A DNA stretch of 51,874 nt from an uncultured Cyclobacteriaceae bacterium (GTDB lineage Bacteria > Bacteroidota > Bacteroidia > Cytophagales > Cyclobacteriaceae), in contig CALGOB010000153.1 in the NCBI GenBank assembly GCA_937958005.1, positions 1 through 51,874 on the forward strand. Reading direction: 5' to 3'. This document shows positions 7,494-16,645 of the stretch, piece after piece (position 1 is the first letter of the stretch; each line of letters starts with the position of its first letter). Made by a program: the position numbers and the translations under genes. The notes beneath the pieces are model-generated. The model was not told the DNA's origin. It saw only the letters and a program-made list of their open reading frames with translations, and searched no databases.

Positions 7494-7762
7494 AGAACTT
7501 CAAAATCTACTGGCAGAAGCTTCCGTTATGCTGAAAGCTCATTCTCTGATTAGAAACTGCTAAACCCCGTTTTCTCTTGAGATACTCACTGTAAAATGAC
7601 CTTAATCTATTCTGCTCACATTTTTCCAGCGTACGCCAAGCAAGAAAAAAGCTCTAAAGATTATCACAATCTACTCCGTACCCACTCATAGGTTGCTAGT
7701 GAAAACACCTAGCTACGGCATTTTATTTCTTAAATAAATTTATCGTGATCATGTCTAATACT
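7494..7762. other. Gene-free stretch with a hairpin
   Basis: Convergent intergenic DNA. It contains GCTAGTG-AAAA-CACCTAGC (7695-7713, one bulge) followed by CGGCAT, similar to the hairpin at 1630-1651. Around 7560-7573 it shows a short match (CTAAACCCCGTTTT) to the conserved leader copy at 29173-29345. Nothing coding. Confidence 0.5.
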
Positions 7763-8758
7763 CTACTGATTTATATTCACTTTTTGCAATAAGCTTTTGA
7801 TAATGTCTCTTGTATTTATTCCATCAGCTTGGGCTTCATAATTTAATATGATCCTATGATTCATCACATCTGAAGCTATTTCTTTAATATCTTCTGGTAA
7901 TACATAATCTCGTCCATTAAAAAACGCGACTGCCTTTGCTGCAAGGTTCATGTTAATGGATGCTCTTGGCGAGGCTCCAAACTCTATATATTGAGCTTCT
8001 TTAGGCATGCCGTAAGCTTTGGGGTCTCTAGTTGCAAAAACCAATTCTATAATATATTTCTCGAGTGACTCTGAAATAACTACCTGATTAATTTCATTTC
8101 TTATAGAAAAGATATCTTCTTTAGATAAAATAGTCTTTGTTTCACTTTGAAACTTCATGTTTGCCATTCTACGCATTACTTCCAATTCCTCCTCCTTAGA
8201 AGGGTAGACTACATTTACTTTTAACATGAACCTATCTACCTGTGCTTCTGGAAGTGGATAAGTTCCTTCTTGATCCACGGGGTTTTGAGTGGCAAGAACT
8301 AAAAAAGGTTTATCTAGTTTAAAAGTAGTTTCACCTATGGTCACCTGCTTTTCTTGCATAGATTCTAAAAGCGCAGACTGTACTTTAGCAGGAGATCTGT
8401 TGACTTCATCAGCTAATATCAAATTAGCAAAGATAGGTCCCTTTTTTACTTCAAAATCACCTTTCTGCTGATTATAAATCATGGTGCCTATTAAATCTGC
8501 AGGCAACAAATCTGGGGTAAACTGAATCCTCCTAAAATCCAAACGAAGTACTTCTGCCAAGGTATTTACGGTCAAAGTCTTTGCTAGGCCGGGCACCCCC
8601 TCTAACAAAACATGCCCTTGCGTAAACAGACCAATCAGCAACCTGTTAACCATGTGCTCTTGTCCTATTACTACTTTACCTACTTCTTTGATCACTTCAC
8701 CAATCTTACGTTGGTGTTCTTGCATCAGTTCTGGGTTTATTCCTTGACCTACTTCCAT
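7763..8758 (-). CDS. MoxR-family AAA+ ATPase
   Basis: 331 residues, the normal length for MoxR ATPases. Walker A is GVPGLAKT (54-61), Walker B is ANLILADEVNR (111-121), sensor 1 lies in FLVLATQNP, and a typical C-terminal lid follows. MoxR proteins act in the cytoplasm as chaperone-like ATPases, usually with a DUF58 (VWA-like) partner and membrane VWA/TPR proteins in the BatA-type operon. Here none of these partners is adjacent: it is a lone gene between family-A DNA and a 530-base gap, so the partners are presumably elsewhere. Confidence 0.92.
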   Translation of the reverse strand: MEVGQGINPELMQEHQRKIGEVIKEVGKVVIGQEHMVNRLLIGLFTQGHVLLEGVPGLAKTLTVNTLAEVLRLDFRRIQFTPDLLPADLIGTMIYNQQKGDFEVKKGPIFANLILADEVNRSPAKVQSALLESMQEKQVTIGETTFKLDKPFLVLATQNPVDQEGTYPLPEAQVDRFMLKVNVVYPSKEEELEVMRRMANMKFQSETKTILSKEDIFSIRNEINQVVISESLEKYIIELVFATRDPKAYGMPKEAQYIEFGASPRASINMNLAAKAVAFFNGRDYVLPEDIKEIASDVMNHRIILNYEAQADGINTRDIIKSLLQKVNINQ

Positions 8759-9294
8759 TTGATCTTATTTCTTCTGGATTTTAACGATTAACAAAAATAT
8801 ATTAAGATTTACTCTTATTAAAACCTTGTTTAAATGAAAGATGCAAGTATGTCTTAAAAATTGTTAAATAATCTATGATCACTAATATTTTTATTTCATT
8901 GAACACTTGATATTATTAGGATTGGTTTTGTAAAAGTGAAATCCCTTGACTAAAATAATCTGTGAGGACACAGATTAAGGCGAGTTGAGAATGTAAAATA
9001 GTCATCGTAAATAATTCGTGAAAATGTCTACTTTAAACAGCAAAACATCATCGGAGGTCAATTTACTTTAGTGCTCACTTTAAAATCAAAAGGTTTCTGC
9101 CTTAAATTTTGATTTTTGATCCCCTTTATCTCCTGTAACTAACACACTAGTAAACACTTCAAATGGAATCAAAGGCCTATTATTTAGAAGCTACCCATAA
9201 TATACAATACACCTTGGTTTGTGTTCCTAATTTCGCATTACTAATCCCTAATTAGAAAGTTAGCTATATAGTAAACTCTATTTAGTTTTAATCA
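8759..9294. other. Long gene-free stretch with a hairpin
   Basis: AT-rich intergenic DNA upstream of the MoxR gene and downstream of the PRPP-synthetase-like gene. One clear hairpin: TAATCTGTG / CACAGATTA around AGGA (8956-8977), followed by AGGCGA, the third example of the hairpin type also at 1630 and 7695. Nothing else stands out. Confidence 0.5.
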
Positions 9295-10209
9295 TCAAAT
9301 GTGATCTACGATTAGACTTGCCACACTTCTTACTTCCAAGAAACCATTATCACCTAAAAGACAATTTGGGTGTGTGTCCGCACATATGACTTTTTCAATT
9401 AAGCCACTATTTCGCATTTTATCCAATCCCTTATTTATAAAAAGACCATGAGTTGTAATCACGAATATTTTATTAGCTCCTGCATTTTTATAGGCTTCTG
9501 CAGCATGTATGATACTTCCTCCAGACCTGATCATGTCATCATAAATGACCACATTCTTATCTATTACGTCTGCATTAATTGCCGTTATTTCTGTTTCATC
9601 TCCTTGTGTTCTTCTTTTAAGGACAAATGCAGCATTGACCCCCATGTCATTTGCCAAAGACTCTACCCATTTTGCACGCCCCGCATCAGTACTTGCTAAA
9701 ATGAAATGATCTCCGCCAAATTCTCTAGCCGCATCTATTACAATCTTTTTGCAATATATATGTACGGGATGAAGCTCATTTTCAAAATAATGGGGAATCC
9801 CTTCTGTATGCAAATCAAATAAATAAATTCTATTTCCCCTTACACTTCTGGGGATAGAAGACAATAGTCGCGCACGTGTTTTTGCTGTTACTATCTCCTG
9901 TGGTTCTACTGCTCGCTCCATAGTAGAGTATCCATAATATGGGACAACCAGTTTAATGGAATTGCAACCATAACTCACCAATGCTGAAGCTAAATCATAC
10001 AACTCTAAAGTATCACTATCACTAATAGTCCCTCCGATCACCACCACGTCTTCTCCTTCAATATCTGAAACTATTCGTTGGTACCTTTCCCCGTCGGAAA
10101 ATTCCTTTACTTGAACTACGCCTTGCTCAAACTGGCCAACAGCCACCACTCTTTCAGCTAAATACTGATAATTACCAGTATTAAATAATATCGGTTTCCC
10201 CATTCTCAA
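9295..10209 (-). CDS. Ribose-phosphate pyrophosphokinase-like protein (divergent)
   Basis: 304 residues, probably starting at Met3 (MGKPILFN). It has the two-domain PRPP synthetase plan: FSDGERYQRI (37-46) corresponds to the N-terminal FxDGE motif, DLHTEGIPHYF (132-142) to the catalytic/flexible-loop segment normally DLHxxQIQGFF, and VIYDDMIRSGGSI (221-233) to the PRPP-binding loop. Expected reaction: ribose-5-phosphate + ATP to PRPP + AMP, feeding nucleotide and NAD synthesis. The changed DLH motif and loop suggest a non-classical class, possibly a second copy in the genome. It is monocistronic. A family-A repeat lies in its upstream region. Confidence 0.82.
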   Translation of the reverse strand: MRMGKPILFNTGNYQYLAERVVAVGQFEQGVVQVKEFSDGERYQRIVSDIEGEDVVVIGGTISDSDTLELYDLASALVSYGCNSIKLVVPYYGYSTMERAVEPQEIVTAKTRARLLSSIPRSVRGNRIYLFDLHTEGIPHYFENELHPVHIYCKKIVIDAAREFGGDHFILASTDAGRAKWVESLANDMGVNAAFVLKRRTQGDETEITAINADVIDKNVVIYDDMIRSGGSIIHAAEAYKNAGANKIFVITTHGLFINKGLDKMRNSGLIEKVICADTHPNCLLGDNGFLEVRSVASLIVDHI

Positions 10210-10253
10210 TATTTTCTACAAAGTAAAACATATAAAATTTCAGCGGATCTATT

Positions 10254-10349
10254 TTTAACCCCTAAGGGATATTAATTCCCCGGCTCCTGAGTCGATCATT
10301 AAATTATTGCCCATAGATACCCCGTACCCTTGGGTCGGGGTTGGTTCAT
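10254..10349 (+). repeat. Family A repeat, main subtype
   Basis: Near-complete copy (TTTAACCCCTAAGGGAT to GGTTGGTTCAT) with CCCCGGCTCC in place of CCCCGACTC. It is the only copy in a divergent gap, between the PRPP-synthetase-like and propeller genes, so it is close to two 5' ends rather than a 3' end. Confidence 0.88.
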
Positions 10350-10504
10350 CTTTTTCAATAAAAATCTTCAATTTATGGAACATAAATCTTTTTTTACTGA
10401 AGTTTCATCCTATTAATTAAACAATTCCATAGATTGACTGGTTTTATCCAAGCTATAGTGGTGTTAAGTTTTACCAATTTTAGCAATCTATTAAGTATTT
10501 TGGC

Positions 10505-10512
10505 TACATTTG
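10505..10512 (+). promoter_or_regulatory. Candidate -7 element for propeller gene
   Basis: TACATTTG fits TAnnTTTG and lies 69 bases before the ATG at 10581. No TTG at the ideal distance was found, only TTTTAG, so this is a half-supported promoter. Confidence 0.4.
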
Positions 10513-10580
10513 AAAATTATAATTATTAGGAAAAGCCAAAAACCTAATAGCTCGAGATTTCATTTCTCAAATCTAGCCGC

Positions 10581-13469
10581 ATGAAAAAACCCCTATTCAT
10601 ACTACCTTTCTACATAGTTTTACTCAGTGTATTATCCATTAATATTTATGCACAAAAAGGGAGTTTCATTATTGATGACCACTACCGTGAAAATGGCCAT
10701 ACTGATGGGGTAAATTTTGAAATCATCTCTGATAATAATGGTTTAATAAGCGTAGCCCATAATCAAGGTGTATTTCAATATGATGGGTCTGTGTGGGATT
10801 ATTACAAGACCCCTACTGCAGCTATTTCTGTCACTAATGATGAGATAAATAAATTATATGTTGGCTGCATTAATGGGTTTGGTAAATTAGACTGGATTAA
10901 TTTTCAAATAGAATATGTTCCTATATATCAATCAGACAGCATTCCTGAATTATTTTTTCAAACGAAATCTTTAAAGGATAGGGTTTATTTTTTAAGTGAG
11001 AAATCACTTTACATATATAGCATTGATGAAAACAAGATTCTTAAAACGATTAAAGATAAGTTTCTAAATCTCTTTGTACTAGATGAAAATATGTACGTCA
11101 ATACTACAGACGGAACATTTCAAATCATAGGCACTGAATTAAAAAAGGCGCAACTTGGAGGAATTGATTTCAACATTGCTCGTGCAGAACCGTACAAAAA
11201 CAAAAAAGCTTGGTTACTCCTTGATTTTGATGGGATGCTATATCAGTTTGAAGAAAATACAGCAACTCCATTAGTAGTAAATGAAAAGCTTGATCTTCTA
11301 GAATTATCCATTACTGATATTCAATGGGTAAATGAAAAATTGATTGCCGCTTCTACTTTAGACAAAGGTTGTGCTTTTATTGATTTAAATGCGCTTGAGA
11401 TAGAGGTATTAGATCATTCTAAAGGGCTTGCGGATAATGAAATCTTTGCTATTCATAGTGATAAAGAAGGAGGGGTATGGATTAGTCATGAGCATGGCAT
11501 GTCTAGGGTACTAGCTTCTTTTCCAGCTAGAAGTTATTCGCATTTACCTGGGTTATCAGGAAATTTACTTTCTGTACAGCGCATTAAAGATCGTCTTTGG
11601 CTAACCAGCAGTGCTGGTATTTACTATTTTGATCAAGACACATCCTATACCAATAAGGTATATTATGAGGTTAGGAATGTTACAAGACCTACAACTTCAG
11701 TAAAACGTGATGTTAAAAAAGGCAATTCCCGTAAAAGGATTTCCAAAAAAAAGCAGGAAAGCGCTAAAAAAGCAAGTAGAGATACATCTGAAGGAATAAA
11801 TAAGAAGAAAAAGAAAAAAAAGAAAGGTGTCTTTAATCGTCTTTTTAAAAAGAAAAAAGGGAAATTAAAGGAACTGGAAGATCCGAATCAAAAGACAGGT
11901 ACAAAAAAGGAAAATCAGAAGCCTGGATTTCTAAAGAAAATTATTAGCAAAGTAGATAATTTACTTTCAGGAGATGAAAATGAACAAGTGACAGATAAGG
12001 TAAGTGGGAAACTACAAAAAGATAAAATTTACATTAGAAAAACGAAAAAAACATTAAAAGGGATCACTCATCGGTATAGCAAAGTTCAAGGCTCTGAAGG
12101 AAAATGTAAGGAGTTAATTGTATTCAAAAATAAATTACTAGGAATCAGTACAGCGGGATTATTTGAAATTAATGCAGATTCAGCTCATTTAGTAATTGAT
12201 GAACCTATTGATGACGCTATCCAATTAACTGGGACTAACCAACTTTTGGTTCTCACTTATGATCAGAGGATTAAACTTTTTAAATTAGAAAAAGATATAT
12301 GGATTGAAGAATTTGTATTTGATCCCAATGATATCATCAAAGATATCTACCAAGATAGTAAAGGATTAATTTGGTTAGCTGGTTCTTCAGAAATCTTTCA
12401 GGTAGAAATAAATGAAGAAATTATCGTCAATAAAGAGTACCAAATTGATAACCACAGATTTGATCATATATTAATGACTGATATAAAAGACACTACCTTT
12501 TTCATCAATACACAAGGCTATTATTATTTAGATAAAAGTATTGATAAACTTCGTCCTTATGAGAAATGGAACAATAAAGTAGGAAAGCCTATTAACTACT
12601 TCAAAGACTCTCATAATTTTCTTTGGATCTATAATGGGAAAGCGTGGTTCGAAATCTCAGAAATTGGCAGCATGGTGATTCATCCATATTTTAGTTTATT
12701 TCCAAGTTTAAGAAAAATTACTTTTGATCAGGTAATTGACAAATACTGGCTGATCACGGGTAAAAACCAGTTGTTAGCTTTTGATCACACCGCTGAAGGA
12801 ATAGACAGCGCCTTGCATCCATTGTTTCTTAAAAAAATCAAGGCGATCAATGGTGTATTACAAAGTGATAATAATTTAGTGATTAATCATGACAATACAT
12901 TTCTATCCTTTGAAATGTCTAAACCAGATTATCTTGGTCTATTAAACACTGAATATATCTACAAACTGGAAGGTATGAATAAAAAATGGTCTGAATGGAG
13001 CAAAAACAGCAAAATTGATTTTAGTTTTCTTCAACCTGGTAAATATACGCTTTATGTTAAATCTAGAGATAGTTTTGGTCACATAGAAGAAGCCACCCCC
13101 ATTACTTTTAGGGTCAATACTCCCTATTGGCAAACCCCTTGGTTTTATGCCTTGCAAGCCCTGCTCTTTGGGTCTTTAGTTCTTCTTTCTTCTAAATTGA
13201 ACCAAACTAATAGAAAGATAGGTCTCTTAAAAAGTGCTTTAACCATTCTTACTCTTGTATTGATTATTGAATTTCTACAATCTGCACTTGCCGCTTACCT
13301 AAATGTAAAAAGTACACCAGTTGTTGATTTCCTTATAGATGTAGGTACGGCTTTGGTTGTGTTCCCTGTGGAGCGCTTCTTAAGGAATGTAATGAAAGGA
13401 GAAGTAAATTTCAACAGAGCAAGTTTTAGGAGAAGTGAAACTGCAAATGAAGAAACCACAGCTACTTAG
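10581..13469 (+). CDS. Beta-propeller/Y_Y_Y membrane sensor-like protein without kinase
   Basis: 962 residues. A Sec signal peptide (to about NIYAQ, residue 25) is followed by propeller-type repeats (GLADNEIFAIHSDKEGGVWI is typical of two-component-regulator propellers). A strongly lysine-rich insertion occupies about 373-492, including a run of 8-9 Lys near 408. More propeller sequence follows, then a Y_Y_Y domain (about 790-845: YKLEGMNKKWSEWS, LQPGKYTLYVKSRD). Three hydrophobic segments come at about 853-870, 885-903 and 913-933. Hybrid two-component systems with this front end normally continue into a histidine kinase; here there is none, so it resembles a sensor module with a membrane anchor. 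A periplasmic sensing role is inferred. Confidence 0.75.
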   Translation: MKKPLFILPFYIVLLSVLSINIYAQKGSFIIDDHYRENGHTDGVNFEIISDNNGLISVAHNQGVFQYDGSVWDYYKTPTAAISVTNDEINKLYVGCINGFGKLDWINFQIEYVPIYQSDSIPELFFQTKSLKDRVYFLSEKSLYIYSIDENKILKTIKDKFLNLFVLDENMYVNTTDGTFQIIGTELKKAQLGGIDFNIARAEPYKNKKAWLLLDFDGMLYQFEENTATPLVVNEKLDLLELSITDIQWVNEKLIAASTLDKGCAFIDLNALEIEVLDHSKGLADNEIFAIHSDKEGGVWISHEHGMSRVLASFPARSYSHLPGLSGNLLSVQRIKDRLWLTSSAGIYYFDQDTSYTNKVYYEVRNVTRPTTSVKRDVKKGNSRKRISKKKQESAKKASRDTSEGINKKKKKKKKGVFNRLFKKKKGKLKELEDPNQKTGTKKENQKPGFLKKIISKVDNLLSGDENEQVTDKVSGKLQKDKIYIRKTKKTLKGITHRYSKVQGSEGKCKELIVFKNKLLGISTAGLFEINADSAHLVIDEPIDDAIQLTGTNQLLVLTYDQRIKLFKLEKDIWIEEFVFDPNDIIKDIYQDSKGLIWLAGSSEIFQVEINEEIIVNKEYQIDNHRFDHILMTDIKDTTFFINTQGYYYLDKSIDKLRPYEKWNNKVGKPINYFKDSHNFLWIYNGKAWFEISEIGSMVIHPYFSLFPSLRKITFDQVIDKYWLITGKNQLLAFDHTAEGIDSALHPLFLKKIKAINGVLQSDNNLVINHDNTFLSFEMSKPDYLGLLNTEYIYKLEGMNKKWSEWSKNSKIDFSFLQPGKYTLYVKSRDSFGHIEEATPITFRVNTPYWQTPWFYALQALLFGSLVLLSSKLNQTNRKIGLLKSALTILTLVLIIEFLQSALAAYLNVKSTPVVDFLIDVGTALVVFPVERFLRNVMKGEVNFNRASFRRSETANEETTAT

Positions 13470-13950
13470 GAAAACGATACTGATGTATCATATAACAAGG
13501 GGTTTAAGGATGATAGATACTAGAAGAAAGATTATAGAGAAAAGATTCTAGACTATAGATAAATGTACATTCCTGAATTATTTCTGCCCCAGAAATAGGT
13601 TGACCGTTCTTTAATTAAATTCTGTTGATCAAATGAATTCATACTTGATTATTTTTTATAAAGCAACAGGTAGAGTTTGAGGTAGCGTAAAGAATTATTT
13701 TTCTCCCTACTCAAACTCAAACTGGAACTCAAACCTAATTTTCTAATATCTTGTATGTCCTGAAGTCTTTTGTCTAAGGTCTAGAATCTTTAATGTTTTG
13801 TCTAAATTCTAAAAGGTCGATGTTTAGCTCCAGGATAGGGCATCTATACTGAGTTGCTCGGGAAAAAATTTGTGAACTAGAAAAGAAACTGATTAAGAGT
13901 CAAAAAATGGCAGAAATTATGAGTCGATTTCAGGATATAATAAGGTGGCT
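13470..13950. other. Gene-free stretch holding a family C element
   Basis: Convergent gap between the propeller gene and recG. It contains family C copy 1. Outside that copy lie inverted flanks AAAGATTCTAGAC (about 13543) and GTCTAGAATCTTTA (about 13779), suggesting a larger unit of about 250 bases with terminal inverted repeats. No coding evidence. Confidence 0.5.
13599..13735 (-). repeat. Family C repeat, copy 1
   Basis: Its reverse complement matches 31729-31856 at roughly 85 percent by eye. Shared blocks are CATTTGATCAACAGAATTTA, ACCTGTTGCTTT and AAATAATTCTT. Both copies are intergenic. Confidence 0.8.
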
Positions 13951-16050
13951 TTAAGAAATTCTACCCCAATTCATTTCAGATTTTTTACTTCTTGAAATCT
14001 GTTTTTTAATCGGTTCATTTTCTTGTTGCTCAAGATTTGGATCATTCTCCAATAGTTTTTTTGCTGTTTCCCTTGCCATTTGTAGGATAGGGCCGTCTTT
14101 TGCTAGATCTGATACCAATAAGTCTGTAATTCCACTCTGTTGCGTTCCTGAAAGATCGCCCGGTCCTCTAATCTCTAAATCTTTTTCTGCGATTTCAAAT
14201 CCATCAGTTGTTTTAACCATGGTGTCTACCCGAGTACGCGCATCTTTACTCAATTTATAATCGGTCATTAAAATACAATAAGACTGATCTGCACCTCTAC
14301 CTACCCTTCCTCTGAGTTGGTGAAGCTGGGACAGTCCAAACTTTTCAGAATTCTCTATGACCATCACGGATGCATTAGGGACATTTACACCTACCTCAAT
14401 GACTGTAGTAGCAACCATGATCCTAGTCTCTCCTTTTACAAACCGATTCATTTCATAATCCTTATCCTTTGGTTTCATTTTGCCATGTAGAATACTTATT
14501 GGCGTATTTTGAAAATGTTGATGCCTTGAAATGCTTTCGTATCCATCCATCAAATCCTTATATGCTAATTTTTCAGACTCTTCAATTAGAGGATAAACCA
14601 CATAGACTTGTCTTCCTGCATTGAGTTGCTCTTTCATAAACCCAAATACCTTCAAGCGGTTTGTATCATAATAATGAACTGTTTTAACAGGTTTTCTACC
14701 AGCAGGAAGCTCATCTATTACCGAGACGTCGAGGTCTCCGTAAAGGGTCATGGCCAAAGTTCTGGGAATAGGAGTGGCAGTCATCACTAGAATGTGAGGG
14801 TAGAAGTTTTCATTCTTTTGCCATAATTTTGCTCTTTGAGCAACACCAAAACGGTGTTGCTCATCAATAATGGCCATTCCTAAATTTTTGAATTTTACTT
14901 TTTCTTCCAGCAAAGCATGTGTGCCTACTAGTAGATCTAATGTCCCATCTTCCAATGCTTCATGAATCATGTTCCTCTCACTCTTTTTAGACGAACCCGT
15001 TAATCTTTTAATCGAAAGCCCAAGTTGGTCACAAAACACTTTTAAGCCATTAAAATGCTGTTCAGCTAATATTTCAGTAGGAGCCATTAATGCAACCTGC
15101 GTTCCCCCGCCGATAGCCAAAAGCCCGCATATAAAAGCAACCATGGTTTTTCCACTTCCAACATCACCTTGAATAAGCCGATTCATTTGAGCCCCACTTC
15201 TCAAGTCTCTGTACACCTCTTTTACAACCCTTTTTTGAGCATTGGTCAATTCAAATGGAATAAAATCTTCATAAAACTTAGTGACCAATTGGCTTTGATC
15301 AAAAATCATCCCTTTAAACTTATCAGTTCTTGCAATTTTCAACTTCAGGAGCCTCAATTGGACAAAGAACAGTTCTTCAAATTTCAGCCTAAATTTAGCT
15401 ACTTGAAGTATTTTTTGATCTTTTGGAAAATGAATAGAAACCATTGCCTGTTTTTTACTCATTAGTCTATGGTGTTGCAATATACTAAGAGGCAATGTTT
15501 CTTCTATGTGGTCAATAGCCTTCACAAAAAGCATTCGCATTGCCTTACCAAAGAAACGGCTATCAATATATTTTTTTCTTAATCTTTCGCTGGTATGGTA
15601 CACAGGTGATAAAAAACCTCCTGATTCATTTGAACTAGTCAACGGTTCTATTTCAGGGTGAGCAATACTCATTTTACTTCCATATTTAGCTGGTTTGCCA
15701 AATACTACATAGGGAACGCCTGGGCGTATTTTACTTTTCACCCAATTGATCCCTTGAAACCAAACTAGTTCTATAGCTCCACTTTCATCTTTAAAATGGC
15801 CTACCAAACGGGATTTTTTACCCATATTGACCATCTCAAATCTAGTGATCACTCCTTTTATTTGAATATTCTCAAAAGAATCATTTAGCGCTGAAATTGA
15901 GTAAAATTTAGTTCTATCTTCATACCTAAATGGATAATGTTGGATCAGGTCTCCATAAGTAAAAATGTCCAACTCTTTATTAATAAGAGCCGCCTTCTGT
16001 GGGCCAATCCCTTTGAGGTATTCTATATGTCCATCAAAATAACTGGGCAT
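13951..16050 (-). CDS. recG: ATP-dependent DNA helicase RecG
   Basis: 699 residues, full length. An N-terminal wedge domain (LKGIGPQKAALINKEL, then an OB fold) is followed by helicase domains with Walker A GDVGSGKT (about 295-302), DEQH box IIDEQHRFGV (about 393), motif III VMTATPIPRTLAMTLYGDL, and the RecG signature near LHQLRGRVGRG and LEIRGPGDLSGTQQSG. It remodels stalled replication forks and branch-migrates Holliday junctions in the cytoplasm. It is followed, 16 bases further upstream on this strand, by gldD, giving a likely gldE-gldD-recG transcript. Confidence 0.97.
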   Translation of the reverse strand: MPSYFDGHIEYLKGIGPQKAALINKELDIFTYGDLIQHYPFRYEDRTKFYSISALNDSFENIQIKGVITRFEMVNMGKKSRLVGHFKDESGAIELVWFQGINWVKSKIRPGVPYVVFGKPAKYGSKMSIAHPEIEPLTSSNESGGFLSPVYHTSERLRKKYIDSRFFGKAMRMLFVKAIDHIEETLPLSILQHHRLMSKKQAMVSIHFPKDQKILQVAKFRLKFEELFFVQLRLLKLKIARTDKFKGMIFDQSQLVTKFYEDFIPFELTNAQKRVVKEVYRDLRSGAQMNRLIQGDVGSGKTMVAFICGLLAIGGGTQVALMAPTEILAEQHFNGLKVFCDQLGLSIKRLTGSSKKSERNMIHEALEDGTLDLLVGTHALLEEKVKFKNLGMAIIDEQHRFGVAQRAKLWQKNENFYPHILVMTATPIPRTLAMTLYGDLDVSVIDELPAGRKPVKTVHYYDTNRLKVFGFMKEQLNAGRQVYVVYPLIEESEKLAYKDLMDGYESISRHQHFQNTPISILHGKMKPKDKDYEMNRFVKGETRIMVATTVIEVGVNVPNASVMVIENSEKFGLSQLHQLRGRVGRGADQSYCILMTDYKLSKDARTRVDTMVKTTDGFEIAEKDLEIRGPGDLSGTQQSGITDLLVSDLAKDGPILQMARETAKKLLENDPNLEQQENEPIKKQISRSKKSEMNWGRIS

Positions 16051-16066
16051 TTACTCAATCAATCAG

Positions 16067-16645
16067 TTACTCCCATTTGAGTGTATTGAGCATATGAAGA
16101 ACGTCTTCTTTAATAAACTTAATCGAAGGGGCTAAAGAATCATTCTTAGTAGCTGTTTTAAAGTACAATGCCCCCCTCAAAAAGTGATTTGCAGAATCTG
16201 TCACATGAAAACTTAATTGGCTGGGCACTTCTCCTTCCAATTCAGTAAATGAAGCGATACTGCCATTGGGTAAAGGAATAATAGCTTCTTCTATAGCGTA
16301 AGCTTTCACATTATGCTGTGCTGTTAATTTATAAGAAGTAGATACAAATTCTTCTGTCAATTTCTGGTTATTTAATATTGGCTTGTAACTCACTTCCACA
16401 CTTGCATCAAAATATGGGTAGTACAGATCTATCCAGAATTTTTCGCTAATCCATGATGAATCTTTTAGCAATAAAGCATGCTTACTAAATTCAAAAGAAT
16501 AGGGAAATGAATCAGGGAGGATTTGAAACTCTCTTTCAGGTAAATCAATTCTGTTATATCCTCTAGGTTTGGGAAGATAGGTCTCTGTACTACAAGCAGA
16601 AAAGAACAAGGCAAGCCCTATCCATAACCAGTTACTTTTTTTCAT
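16067..16645 (-). CDS. gldD: Gliding motility lipoprotein GldD
   Basis: 192 residues. A lipoprotein signal peptide (LALFFSACS, lipobox Cys at about 18) is followed by the GldD hallmark PKPRGYNRIDLPEREF. The remainder matches the expected length and the GYNRIDLP-led periplasmic domain. GldD is required for gliding and for the type IX secretion-linked machinery in Flavobacterium; its exact role is unresolved. Its start overlaps the 3' end of gldE by 14 bases, the conserved gldE-gldD arrangement, so the two are translationally coupled. Confidence 0.95.
   Translation of the reverse strand: MKKSNWLWIGLALFFSACSTETYLPKPRGYNRIDLPEREFQILPDSFPYSFEFSKHALLLKDSSWISEKFWIDLYYPYFDASVEVSYKPILNNQKLTEEFVSTSYKLTAQHNVKAYAIEEAIIPLPNGSIASFTELEGEVPSQLSFHVTDSANHFLRGALYFKTATKNDSLAPSIKFIKEDVLHMLNTLKWE

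Noticed and set aside
9163-9255. 30-codon frame between the MoxR and PRPP-synthetase-like genes
   Set aside because: Too short and without conserved features; likely chance.
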